Assembly: GCA_045593325.1 (NCBI GenBank)
Contig: JAZNWL010000037.1
Span: 1-14,160 of the forward strand
DNA: 14,160 bases
Reading direction: 5' to 3'
From: UMGS1484 sp045593325
GTDB lineage: Bacteria; Bacillota; Clostridia; Oscillospirales; Acutalibacteraceae
Shown: piece after piece, positions 6,524-13,698 of the stretch
Position numbering within the stretch: the stretch's first letter is position 1
Layout: each line of letters begins with the position of its first letter
Translations under genes and position numbers: made by a program
The notes under the pieces: generated by a model
Databases searched by the model: none
What the model was told of the DNA's origin: nothing
Seen by the model: only the letters and a program-made list of their open reading frames with translations

Positions 6524-7831
6524 ATGAAAAATCGTGTTTCCCATTCGCTTTTGTGTTTGTTGATTGCCTTGGTGTTGGCGGTTACCTGCCTTCCCGTGCC
6601 TTCCTATGCGCAAGAGGAGCCCTTGTCGGAGGATATTGTCATTCTTTACACCAATGACGTGCATACTTACATTGACGGTGCTTTGAGTTACGACGTAATT
6701 TCCGCAATCAAACAAGAATTGCAGAAGGAATATCGGTATGTGATTCTGGCAGATGCCGGGGACCATATTCAGGGAACGGCATACGGTTCTATGGATAAAG
6801 GCAAAAGCATAGTTTCTCTTATGAATGCCGCAGGCTATGACGTTGCCACTCTGGGGAACCATGAATTTGACTATGCCATGGAAGGGTGCATGAATGCCAT
6901 TGATTGGGCAGAGTACCCCTATATTTCCTGTAACTTTTACCATGAGAAAAACGGGGTAAAAGGGGACAACGTGCTGGACAGTTACGTTCTGTTCCCCTGT
7001 GGGGAAGAAACGGTTGCCTTCGTGGGCATTACCACCCCTGAAACTTTTTCCAAATCTACCCCTGCTTATTTCCAGGATGATAAGGGAAACTTTATTTACG
7101 GCATTTCCGGTGGGGAAGACGGCTCGGCACTGCAGAAGGACGTGCAAAATGCCATCAACAGTGCCAAAGAAGCAGGCGCTACCCAAATTATTGCTCTGGG
7201 GCATTTGGGAGTTGATCCTTCTTCCGCTCCCTGGACCAGTGAAGAAACCATTGCCGCTGTCAGCGGGTTGGATGCCTTTATTGACGGCCATTCCCATACG
7301 GTGATGGAAAGCAAAGAAGTGAAAGACAAAGACCAAAACCCTGTGCTGTTGACCCAAACAGGGGAATATTTCAATCGCATTGGTATGATGGTGATCGATG
7401 CTAAAACCGGGGCAATTACCACCGATTTTATTGAATGTGTGGGCAGTGAGGAAGAAGGATATACCTTGTCTTCCGCATTGTATCAGGGTACAGAAATTCT
7501 TTCTGACCCTTCCGTAAAAGAGCTAAAAGACAGTTGGATGACCCAAATTGATGAACAATTAGGGCAAAAAATCGGGTCGGCTGCCGTAACCTTTGACAAT
7601 TACGACAGCGACGGCAATCGTTTGGTGCGGTTGCAAAGCACCAATTCCGGAGATTTTTCCGCCGATGCTTTGTATTATTTGTTTGACGATATGGGGCTGG
7701 ACGTAGACCTTGCCGTGATGAACGGCGGCGGTATCCGCAACCAAGCCATTACCGGGGATATTACCTATAAGACCTGTAAAGATATGCACCCCTTTGGTAA
7801 CGTTGCCTGTTTGCTGATTGTCAGTGGTTAG
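6524..7831 (+). CDS. 5'-nucleotidase/UshA-family surface protein, interrupted by TAG (N-terminal segment)
   Basis: The start ATG at 6524 follows AGGAGG (6509-6514); the ATG at 6482 lies inside the preceding gene. The signal peptide ends near PSYA|QEE (residue 29). The calcineurin-like phosphoesterase domain is complete, with LYTNDVH, ADAGDHIQG, GNHEFDYA, ALGHLG and DGHSHT, which give the bimetal site residues. The substrate domain then begins with NGGGIRN and DMHPFGN. Family members hydrolyse nucleotides or nucleotide sugars outside the membrane. After 435 residues the frame stops at TAG 7829-7831, in the middle of the substrate domain. The family sequence continues in the same frame directly afterwards, so this is a nonsense change and not a frameshift. 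A product ending here would keep the metal site but lack half the substrate pocket and the wall anchor. Confidence 0.88.
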   Translation: MKNRVSHSLLCLLIALVLAVTCLPVPSYAQEEPLSEDIVILYTNDVHTYIDGALSYDVISAIKQELQKEYRYVILADAGDHIQGTAYGSMDKGKSIVSLMNAAGYDVATLGNHEFDYAMEGCMNAIDWAEYPYISCNFYHEKNGVKGDNVLDSYVLFPCGEETVAFVGITTPETFSKSTPAYFQDDKGNFIYGISGGEDGSALQKDVQNAINSAKEAGATQIIALGHLGVDPSSAPWTSEETIAAVSGLDAFIDGHSHTVMESKEVKDKDQNPVLLTQTGEYFNRIGMMVIDAKTGAITTDFIECVGSEEEGYTLSSALYQGTEILSDPSVKELKDSWMTQIDEQLGQKIGSAAVTFDNYDSDGNRLVRLQSTNSGDFSADALYYLFDDMGLDVDLAVMNGGGIRNQAITGDITYKTCKDMHPFGNVACLLIVSG

Positions 7832-8503
7832 CAAATTCTGGATATGTTGGAATGGGGCGCCCGCTTTGCCGGGGAAGCCGAAAACGGAGCCCTTTTGCAC
7901 GTGGCAGGGATTACCTATAAAATCAATACCACCATTCCCGATACCACCCAGGCAAATGAAATTGACGTGTGGATCGGTGGTCCCGCCGGGGACTATCGGG
8001 TGTATGACGTAACGGTGTATAACAAAAACACCAACGCCTTCGAACCGTTGGATCTGAACGCCAAGTACAATCTGGCAGGGTATAATTATACCTTGCGGGA
8101 TCTGGGGGGCGGCTTTGATATGCTTACCGGTTCGGTGAACGTGCTGGACTACGTGATGGAAGATTATATGGTTCTGGCAAACTACGTTCAAGGCTTTGAA
8201 AATGGTGTGATTGAAGCTGAAAATTCACCCCTGTTGGCAAAATATCCCAATATGCTTATTAACTACAGCAACCTGAAAGGAAGCGGTAGACTGCAAGTGG
8301 TAACCGAACTTTCCAAAGAAGATCAACCTCAACAGGGTGGGGAAGGGCAAACACCCGTAGAACCCCAACCCTCCCAAAAGGAAGAAACTAAACCTACCGA
8401 CAATCCCCAAACCGGGGACAATTCCCTGATTTTTGTGTGGACTGCCCTTATGTTTGTCAGCGGCAGCGGTGTCTTGGTGTTTCATAAAAAGAAAGTAAAA
8501 TAG
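7832..8503 (+). pseudogene. 5'-nucleotidase family protein, C-terminal segment with NPQTG sortase signal (after TAG)
   Basis: This is the in-frame continuation of the preceding segment; 6524-8503 together would encode 659 residues if the TAG were read. It resumes as QILDMLEWGARFAGE, the expected helix after the VSG of the substrate domain, and keeps LAGYNYTLRDLGGGFDML, typical of the adenine-stacking and substrate region. A Glu/Pro/Gln-rich wall-spanning linker follows (about 8330-8400). It ends with NPQTGD (from 8402), a hydrophobic segment and HKKKVK: a sortase cell-wall sorting signal. No frameshift or second stop is present, so the change is recent or the codon is tolerated. Independent start at ATG 7844 is unlikely because there is no ribosome site and the piece would lack a signal peptide. 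It ends with TAG at 8501-8503. Confidence 0.8.
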
Positions 8504-8519
8504 GGTTTTGTTTATAACG

Positions 8520-8549
8520 AAAGCGGAGTGAAAATCACTCCGCTTTTTT
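8520..8549 (+). terminator. Intrinsic terminator after the 5'-nucleotidase locus
   Basis: AAAGCGGAGTGA (8520-8531) pairs with 8535-8546 across a three-base loop, and the run of T extends to 8549. The convergent ribokinase gene stops at 8555, so the hairpin may also serve the minus strand, where its T-tract (TTTCGTT) is weaker. Confidence 0.88.
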
Positions 8550-8554
8550 GTATA

Positions 8555-9451
8555 CTATTCAACTTCCCATCCAAAGGGGATGGATTTTGCGGCACCTGCC
8601 CGGCCGACTGCCATGGCGGCGGCTTTGGTGGCGTAATGGATGGCGTGGGACAACGGTTCTTTTTGAGAAAGTTTGGTTACAAGAGCCCCGATGAAACAAT
8701 CCCCCGCAGAGGTGGTATCCACTACGGATGTGCTTTGAGCGGGGTGGAACCGAATTTCCTCCCCGTCATTATAAACACAGCCTTTGTCTCCCAAGGTGAT
8801 GATAACGGTTTCTACCCCGAAACTTCGGATGGTTTCCAGGGCTTTGGTTGCGGACTCTTCATCCTGAACGGAAATCCCCGTTAGCGCTTCCGCTTCGTGT
8901 TCGTTGGGAATCAGGTAATCCACCAGGGGATACACTTCCCGGGGTAATTCTTTAAAAGGAGCGGGATTGAGCACCACTTTGGTGTCGCTGTTTTTTGCCA
9001 TTTGGCAAACTTTAATCACCGTTTCTTGGGGAATCTCCAGTTGCATCACGCAAAAATCACAGTTTTCAATGAGTTTTGCTTTTTCTTCTGCCATTTGGGG
9101 GGTAACCTCATGATTGGCTCCCCCGTTTAAAAGAATGAAATTGTCCCCCTGTACCACCGTAATCATGGCGGTTCCCGTGGGGTTGGTTTGGGATCGGATT
9201 CCTTCAAAGGGAATATCATATTCTTTCAGGGTGCTGTGCAAAAATTCTCCGTTGCTGTCATTCCCCAACGCTCCTAAAAAAGAAACGGTTCCGCCCAGTT
9301 TGGCAATGGCGATGGCTTGATTCAAGCCTTTTCCCCCTGCATTCACCTGGAAATCGCTTCCCACCAGGGTTTCTCCTAACTTTGGCATTTTCTCCGAATG
9401 AATTACCAGGTCAACGTTGGCACTGCCCAGTACAATAATTTTATTTTCCAT
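8555..9451 (-). CDS. rbsK: Ribokinase (PfkB family)
   Basis: The 298 residues match ribokinase in length and order: GSANVDLVIHSEKMPKLGET at the N-terminus, NAGGKGLNQAIAIAKLG (37-53, sugar-binding glycine loop), GTAMITV, and DTTSAGDCFIGAL (245-257) with the catalytic base Asp251 and anion-hole glycine. The usual reaction is ATP-dependent phosphorylation of ribose to ribose 5-phosphate in the cytoplasm. GGKGxNQA is the ribokinase-type signature, although other PfkB kinases of ribosides or deoxyribose cannot be excluded. The ATG at 9451 has GGAG 8 bases upstream, lying inside the preceding gene. The two frames overlap by 11 bases, so the glycohydrolase and kinase are co-translated. No ribose transporter or RbsD is nearby, which suggests that the substrate is made by its partner and not imported. 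Confidence 0.9.
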   Translation of the reverse strand: MENKIIVLGSANVDLVIHSEKMPKLGETLVGSDFQVNAGGKGLNQAIAIAKLGGTVSFLGALGNDSNGEFLHSTLKEYDIPFEGIRSQTNPTGTAMITVVQGDNFILLNGGANHEVTPQMAEEKAKLIENCDFCVMQLEIPQETVIKVCQMAKNSDTKVVLNPAPFKELPREVYPLVDYLIPNEHEAEALTGISVQDEESATKALETIRSFGVETVIITLGDKGCVYNDGEEIRFHPAQSTSVVDTTSAGDCFIGALVTKLSQKEPLSHAIHYATKAAAMAVGRAGAAKSIPFGWEVE

Positions 9452-10805
9452 TGATATGCTCCAACGTCAGTTTTACTCGGTCGGTGATTTTCACCGAGCC
9501 CACCCCGAAAATTGTGGTGTGGATGGTGTTGTTGATGGGCTTGGCCCAACATTCAGGAATGTTTTCCACGCCCTTTGCCATGCCCAGCACCGAACCAACG
9601 GTTGCCCCGTTGCAGTCGGTATCAAAGCCGGTTTCCACCGCCATGCAAATCGACTTGCCGTAATCCCCGCCACCATACAACAAAGAGGAGGCAACGATCA
9701 TGGCATTGGGAATGGTGTGGCACCAGCCGTGAGCGGTGTATTCATTATATTTTTTATGAATGGTTGCAAAACATTCTTCTTGGGAAACGCCCTTTTCATA
9801 GCCTTCCACCACCGAAAGAACGTCTTCATACAGTCGTGAAGTGTGAGGGATTTCTCCAAGCCCTGCTAAAATAATATCTTTCACGGTGTCGGTTTCAGCG
9901 GCAACTGCCAACATGGCGGCTACAAACATTTCTCCGTATATGCCGTTTTTGGTGTGGGAAATGCAGGCATCCCGCCATGCCATTTGGGCAGCAAGTTCAG
10001 GATCGCCGGGATTGACGTATCCCAGATAGTCGGCTCGGATCTGTGCCCCGATCCATTCCCGATAGGGATTTTTGTATACCGCAGAGTGGGGCGGGGCATA
10101 CCCCTTTATAAAGTTGCAAAACGCCACCCGCTCGGCAGTGCAATAGGCATCTTTGGGTTGATAAGCAAGCCATGCCCGCGAAACGTCAAAGGGGGTAAAA
10201 TCTTTCCCGTATTTTTCAATGATTTCCTGATACAAAACCATATAATTGGTGTCATCGTCCGCCGGCATTCCGTTGACCACGTCGGCATAATGCCGTCCCC
10301 GGAATCCGTAGGTGTATTTGTTGAGAATTTCTTCATTTAAGTCACTGTGTAAAATGTATCGGTGCATGGGGTAATTGCCGGTGTCTTTCAGGAAAGGAAC
10401 CAACTGGTCGGTGTGAATCCCTTCCACTGTCGCCCCTAACAAACAACCGCAAACCCTGCCCAGCCAGGCACCGTGGATCTTGCTTTCCAAACTCGTTCCT
10501 TGGTTTTTGGTGTAGGCGTAGGGTTTTTTCAAACTTTGAATAGACTCCAGGTCGGAAGGTTCAATATAGCCATATCCGTCCCTTTGAGGTGCACTTTTCA
10601 CCATTTCAAACAAAACGTTCCCCAGTTTTTCTTTCCATTCGTTTTTGGGAAGTTGATACACAACCTCAAAAAGAGGTTTGTATGCCTCAACGTCCAATCC
10701 TTCTTCCAGGGATTGTTCATATTCGGTCATCAAATCGGAAGGATAAAACTCCCAATCGGGAATGGTTTCATATTGTTTTTTCATTTCGTTTTTCTTTGCG
10801 GTCAT
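9441..10805 (-). CDS. ADP-ribosylglycohydrolase family protein
   Basis: The 454 residues carry the ADP-ribosylhydrolase fold from about residue 107. KIHGAWLGRVCGCLLGA opens the domain. ADDDTNYM (182-189) is the first metal-binding acidic cluster, SHTKNGIYGEMFVAAM follows, and ETGFDTDCNGATVGSVLG (391-408) supplies the second acidic pair Asp395/Asp397. These enzymes use two Mg2+ ions to cleave ADP-ribose or related N- or O-ribosyl bonds. The first 105 residues are an acidic extra region (PDWEFYPSDLMTEYEQSL) not needed for the core fold. The ATG at 10805 follows AAGGGGGC; the internal ATG at 10784 has no ribosome site. It is the first gene of a two-gene operon with ribokinase, which suggests that its product contains free ribose. 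The true substrate (modified protein, ADP-ribose derivative or nucleoside) is not visible in the sequence. Confidence 0.9.
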   Translation of the reverse strand: MTAKKNEMKKQYETIPDWEFYPSDLMTEYEQSLEEGLDVEAYKPLFEVVYQLPKNEWKEKLGNVLFEMVKSAPQRDGYGYIEPSDLESIQSLKKPYAYTKNQGTSLESKIHGAWLGRVCGCLLGATVEGIHTDQLVPFLKDTGNYPMHRYILHSDLNEEILNKYTYGFRGRHYADVVNGMPADDDTNYMVLYQEIIEKYGKDFTPFDVSRAWLAYQPKDAYCTAERVAFCNFIKGYAPPHSAVYKNPYREWIGAQIRADYLGYVNPGDPELAAQMAWRDACISHTKNGIYGEMFVAAMLAVAAETDTVKDIILAGLGEIPHTSRLYEDVLSVVEGYEKGVSQEECFATIHKKYNEYTAHGWCHTIPNAMIVASSLLYGGGDYGKSICMAVETGFDTDCNGATVGSVLGMAKGVENIPECWAKPINNTIHTTIFGVGSVKITDRVKLTLEHINGK

Positions 10806-10826
10806 ATCAATGCCCCCTTCGGGTTC

Positions 10827-10855
10827 ATTGTATCACAAATTGTCGTATATTTCAA
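10827..10855 (-). promoter_or_regulatory. Promoter of the ADP-ribosylglycohydrolase-ribokinase operon
   Basis: On the minus strand, TTGAAA (10850-10855), a 17-base spacer and TACAAT (10827-10832), with TGA immediately before the -10 (extended -10). It gives a short leader of about 15-20 bases before the ATG at 10805. Confidence 0.8.
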
Positions 10856-10963
10856 TAATAGATATAAAATTCATAGGTAGGAATGGGAATGTTTTGTTTG
10901 AAAATTTGTCGGCAGATTCGCCTACTCCATTGACCCATTGCTTCCCAAAGGTAAAAAAACAAC

Positions 10964-10992
10964 TTGTGAAAGGGTTGGAAAAAGCGTATAAT
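10964..10992 (+). promoter_or_regulatory. Promoter of the yczE-like / nitroreductase genes
   Basis: TTGTGA (10964-10969), a 17-base spacer and TATAAT (10987-10992). The ATG follows 31 bases later with AGGTGA as ribosome site. It is divergent from the glycohydrolase promoter; I saw no shared operator in the roughly 110 bases between them. Confidence 0.78.
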
Positions 10993-11023
10993 GAAAACAA
11001 AGTATACAGTCAGGTGAAAAGAA

Positions 11024-11677
11024 ATGCCAACAACAGAATTGTTAAAACGCTATATTTTATTTGTATTCTGCCTATTCTTTATAGGAATCGGTGTGGCTCT
11101 TACCAAGCACGGGGAACTTGGCGTTTCTCCCATTTCTTCCGTTGCCAATGTGGTAAGTATAAAATTCCCCTTTTTTTCTTTTGGCACCTGGTTGACAATT
11201 TCAAACTGTGTTTTGCTGGTTGGACAGGTCTTACTGCTACGCAAGAAGTTTAAACCGATACAGCTTTTGCAGATTCCGTTATCCTTTTTGTTCGGGTACT
11301 TTACAGATTTTGGTGTGTGGTCGGTCAGCGCAATTCCCAATGACACATACGTCTTTCAACTTGTGTTGGTTTTAAGCGGTATTATAGTTCTGGGGTTCGG
11401 TATAACCCTTGGTGTTATTGCAGATGTTATACTCAACTCGGGAGAAGCCTTTGTCAAAGCCCTTGCGGATGTAACAAAGAAAGATTTTGGGAATGTAAAA
11501 ATTTCCTTTGACGTTGCTTGGGTACTGCTTTCCATAGTGCTTTCCCTTGTTTTCTTCCATGGTAAACTTTACGGCACAAGAGAAGGAACCATTCTTTCAG
11601 CGTTGCTTGTGGGGGTTACAGTAAAATTTTTCCGTAAAGTTCTACAGAAGCCACTTGATGGTATACTGAAAAAGTGA
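11024..11677 (+). CDS. YczE/YitT-like integral membrane protein (DUF6198 type)
   Basis: The 217 residues form about five membrane segments, starting with RYILFVFCLFFIGIGVALT. Family marks are KHGELGVSPISSVANVVS after the first segment, the FGTWLTISNCVLL segment, and LQIPLSFLFGYFTDFG, all typical of YczE-type proteins in Firmicutes. The biochemical role of this family is unsettled; some members sit beside secondary-metabolite or regulatory genes. The last part (KDFGNVKISFDVAWVLLSIVLS) is the final helix pair before a basic tail. The ATG at 11024 follows AGGTGA with 6 bases between. A nitroreductase starts 11 bases after the stop, so the two are probably one operon. Nothing in the pair shows how they cooperate. 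Confidence 0.8.
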   Translation: MPTTELLKRYILFVFCLFFIGIGVALTKHGELGVSPISSVANVVSIKFPFFSFGTWLTISNCVLLVGQVLLLRKKFKPIQLLQIPLSFLFGYFTDFGVWSVSAIPNDTYVFQLVLVLSGIIVLGFGITLGVIADVILNSGEAFVKALADVTKKDFGNVKISFDVAWVLLSIVLSLVFFHGKLYGTREGTILSALLVGVTVKFFRKVLQKPLDGILKK

Positions 11678-11687
11678 GGAGATACAA

Positions 11688-12218
11688 ATGGAATTTGAAC
11701 AACTGATTTCTGAACGGTATTCCGTAAGAAATTTTAAACCGGAACATCTGCCCCAAGGGGTCATTGATAAGATCCTGGAGGCAGGGCATAAAGCCCCTAC
11801 AGGCTGTAATTATCAGCCCCAACGGATTCTTGTGCTGAATACCGACCGGTCCATAGCCAAACTGAAAGACTGCACCAAATGTCATTTCGGCGCACCCACA
11901 GCCCTGCTTGTTTGCCATGACGTAACAGAAAGTTGGAAACGACCCTACGACGGAGCATTATCGTCCCCGGTGGATGCTGTCATCGTGGCAACCCACATGA
12001 TGCTTGCCGCGCATAACGAAGGGGTTGGCTGTTGTTGGGTGATGCATTTTGACCCTTTGGCAATGCGGGAAACCTTTCAGATTCCTGCTGAGGTTAAGCC
12101 AATGGCTCTTTTAGTGATGGGATACCCCACGGAGAATGCCAAACCACTTGATTTGCACTTTGGGTTCCGCCCCATGGCTGAAGTTGTGTTTTACGATGAG
12201 TACCAACAGAAAGGATAA
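11688..12218 (+). CDS. Nitroreductase-family flavoprotein
   Basis: The 176 residues fit a short nitroreductase. RYSVRNF (about 10-16) is the classic FMN-phosphate contact, APTGCNYQPQR (36-46) the second FMN loop, and SPVDAVIVATHMMLAAHNEGVGCCWVM the dimer helix and GxGxCW-type loop. LVMGYPTE lies near the C-terminus. Such proteins reduce nitro compounds, quinones or other acceptors with NAD(P)H as cytoplasmic homodimers; the natural substrate here is unknown. The ATG at 11688 has GAGGAG about 6 bases upstream, overlapping the end of the yczE-like gene. I see no clear terminator after the TAA at 12216-12218, and the gene abuts a broken regulator fragment, so the 3' flank looks rearranged. Confidence 0.92.
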   Translation: MEFEQLISERYSVRNFKPEHLPQGVIDKILEAGHKAPTGCNYQPQRILVLNTDRSIAKLKDCTKCHFGAPTALLVCHDVTESWKRPYDGALSSPVDAVIVATHMMLAAHNEGVGCCWVMHFDPLAMRETFQIPAEVKPMALLVMGYPTENAKPLDLHFGFRPMAEVVFYDEYQQKG

Positions 12219-12443
12219 ACAAGAATATCTCTCTATAATTTAATGATTGCAAAGTTGCATTGTCAAAAAAACATGCCGGATAAGGCTATTGAATATTTGC
12301 TGTTTGCAGAAAAATTCGCGGTAGATGATGACAGTGCTTTAGCTTTAGGTGAACAAAAATATAATTCCATATTATTTAGTCACATGACTTGGAATCCAAG
12401 AAACATAATCACCAATTGGGACGGAACATTACAAGAGCAATAA
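12219..12443 (+). pseudogene. C-terminal relic of an XRE/TPR-type regulator
   Basis: The open frame runs from right after the nitroreductase TAA to 12443. An ATG at 12243 gives 66 residues, but no ribosome site precedes it. The text ISLYNLMIAKLHCQKNMPDKAIEYLLFAEKFA reads as a TPR repeat. The tail, KYNSILFSHMTWNPRNIITNWDGT, closely resembles the C-terminus of clostridial XRE regulators, where a YTSLLFNRLEYNP...TNWTGT-like ending follows the TPR helices. The helix-turn-helix and most TPRs of such a protein (normally 300 or more residues) are missing, so this is a truncated remnant. The resemblance is from memory of the family. Confidence 0.5.
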
Positions 12444-12523
12444 ACCTTTATAATACTGGGTTTTTGGGCGATTTTTGGAGGAAAATTTTTGACGAAATAC
12501 AGCATATTTTGACCAATACATAG

Positions 12524-12554
12524 CAAAAGCGTGGTGTAATTCACCTTGCTTTTG
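12524..12554. repeat. Imperfect hairpin downstream of the HTH gene
   Basis: CAAAAGC (12524-12530) pairs with 12548-12554 and GGTG (12533-12536) with 12542-12545, with a 2x2 internal mismatch and a 5-base loop. It lies just beyond the minus-strand HTH stop at 12558 and may slow or end that transcript, but no T-tract follows in that direction. The rest of 12444-12557 shows nothing I can name. Confidence 0.4.
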
Positions 12555-12557
12555 TGG

Positions 12558-12764
12558 TTAGTCATTTTTGTACTCTAAAATATCACCGGGCTGGCAATTT
12601 AAGGTTTCGCAAATCGCTTCTAAAGTAGAAAAACGAATTGCGCTTATTTTTCCTGTTTTTATTTTTGATAAATTGACATTGGCAATTCCGACTTTTTCCG
12701 ATAATTCATTTAGTGATATTTTTCGATCTGCCATAACTCTATCTAATCTTAATATAATCAACAT
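12558..12764 (-). CDS. Small Cro/CI-type HTH regulator (YozG-like)
   Basis: The 68 residues start at the ATG at 12764, set by TAAGGAG (12771-12777) 6 bases upstream; the longer frame to 12833 overlaps the membrane-protein gene and has no ribosome site. It is almost all helix-turn-helix: RLDRVMADRKISLNELSEKVGIANVNLSKIKTGK, then AIRFSTLEAICETLNCQPGDILEYK, the standard short YozG-like Cro/C1 domain that binds DNA as a dimer. It starts 10 bases after the DUF2975 stop, with its ribosome site over that stop codon. This two-gene order (DUF2975 membrane protein, then small HTH) is common in Firmicutes. By analogy the HTH may autoregulate the pair and the membrane protein may influence it. Confidence 0.9.
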   Translation of the reverse strand: MLIILRLDRVMADRKISLNELSEKVGIANVNLSKIKTGKISAIRFSTLEAICETLNCQPGDILEYKND

Positions 12765-12774
12765 AATATTCTCC

Positions 12775-13380
12775 TTATAATGTTTCATCAACTTGCTGTT
12801 GCAACTGTGCACCATATTTGAAAATATACGCAAGGAGAAAAATCACAATCGCAACAAAGATAAAATCTAATTCGATCTGATGTTGCAACATAACATTTTT
12901 CACCTCGCCGCCTACTAGTAATTCTTTTATATTACAACCCTTAAACAGCATTGTTGATTCAATTACTGAAAAAACTGCTGAGATTATACCATAAACAATT
13001 ACAAGAATACCAGTTTTTTTCAAATTAGTATGTACAATTTCATTGAACGGCTCACCACTTGAAATGCATCCAAGAATGTTTCTGAAAATTTTAATCATAA
13101 TAAATGCTGTGACTGATGCTAATACAAAAAACATCATTGTCATAATAAAAAATAAAATAGAAAATCTTTGTGACGGCAATGCATTCTCACTAAAATAAAT
13201 CTCCAAAGTCCCGAAGTCAATCGATTCCATAACTTCCGGTCCCAATTGTGAATCAAAATGCATAATAACGATACATATAATTGCCACAGGGATAACGATT
13301 ATTGTAGTTGCAATTAGTATGTAGTATAACCATTTTAAAAATGTGTCAAGTTTTTTTGCTGTTGATTTAATTTTTTGCAT
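12775..13380 (-). CDS. DUF2975 membrane protein
   Basis: The 201 residues hold four predicted membrane segments: about 17-40 (WLYYILIATTIIVIPVAI), 75-100 (FSILFFIMTMMFFVLASVTAF), 123-145 (ILVIVYGIISAVFSVI) and 173-190 (FIFVAIVIFLLAYIFKYG). FRNILGCISSGEPFNEIVHTNLKK between segments 2 and 3 and the GAQLQQQVDETL ending are the DUF2975 pattern. Ending YGAQLQQ(E/Q)xDET(L/V) just before a YozG-like HTH is typical. Function is unknown; the loop between segments 1 and 2 carries acidic residues. The ATG at 13380 follows GGAGGAG (13388-13394). It is the first gene of the pair and is driven from 13414-13442. Confidence 0.88.
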   Translation of the reverse strand: MQKIKSTAKKLDTFLKWLYYILIATTIIVIPVAIICIVIMHFDSQLGPEVMESIDFGTLEIYFSENALPSQRFSILFFIMTMMFFVLASVTAFIMIKIFRNILGCISSGEPFNEIVHTNLKKTGILVIVYGIISAVFSVIESTMLFKGCNIKELLVGGEVKNVMLQHQIELDFIFVAIVIFLLAYIFKYGAQLQQQVDETL

Positions 13381-13413
13381 AATAAATCTCCTCCAAAGTT
13401 ATTTTATGTATGT

Positions 13414-13442
13414 ATAATAACATATAAATAAACGTTTGTCAA
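13414..13442 (-). promoter_or_regulatory. Promoter of the DUF2975-HTH operon
   Basis: On the minus strand, TTGACA (13437-13442), a 17-base spacer and TATTAT (13414-13419). The palindrome AAACGTTT (13430-13437) abuts the -35 box and is a possible operator for the small HTH protein, which is inference. Confidence 0.85.
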
Positions 13443-13537
13443 CTATTTTTTAATGTTTATCGTTAAATATTTTACTTTATTGTTCGATTGCATCAGAAAT
13501 TCGTGAAAATACATTACTATATCTATTAGAATCGTCC

Positions 13538-13558
13538 TTTAATATTTAAGATATTAAA
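13538..13558. repeat. AT-rich palindrome
   Basis: TTTAATAT (13538-13545) and ATATTAAA (13551-13558) form an 8-bp inverted repeat with a 5-base centre, about 95 bp upstream of the DUF2975 promoter. It could be a regulator site or part of the structured region that follows; there is no gene here. Confidence 0.5.
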
Positions 13559-13625
13559 TTTCACAGTATAAATCTCCGCTATTTACAAATAATAGTATCA
13601 CGATTTGAAATTAAAGGAGATTTTA

Positions 13626-13685
13626 CACGCAAAGCGTGGCAAGGTTCTCGGGTACCCACTCGCAATTTCAATTGCGTTAGTGGGT
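13626..13685. repeat. Two adjacent hairpins in gene-free DNA
   Basis: CACGC/GCGTG (13626-13638) has a 3-base loop. A longer hairpin pairs ACCCACT (13654-13660) with AGTGGGT (13679-13685), stacked on CGCAATT (13661-13667) with AATTGCG (13670-13676) and a two-base bulge. No T-tract follows, so it is not a simple terminator. It lies directly before the SpoVT-like ATG and may be a leader structure or a mobile-repeat remnant. Confidence 0.6.
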
Positions 13686-13698
13686 GAGGTTCTTATAT

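Noticed and set aside
7829..7831. Genome-wide recoding of TAG as an amino acid
   Set aside because: The same gene ends with TAG at 8501-8503 immediately before a terminator, so TAG works as a stop here; other genes use TAA and TGA normally.
7844..8503. Independent gene starting at ATG 7844
   Set aside because: It has no ribosome site or signal peptide and starts mid-helix of the 5'-nucleotidase substrate domain.
8555..9451. Ser in DTTSAGD of the ribokinase as a defective active site
   Set aside because: PfkB signature patterns allow Ser, Ala or Gly at this position, and the catalytic Asp and Gly are intact.
10762..11253. Plus-strand 163-codon frame across the divergent promoters
   Set aside because: It begins antisense to the glycohydrolase, crosses both promoters and runs into the yczE-like gene in another frame.
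12243..12443. Functional small protein starting at ATG 12243
   Set aside because: There is no ribosome site, and the sequence looks like the tail of a longer regulator, so it is listed as a relic.
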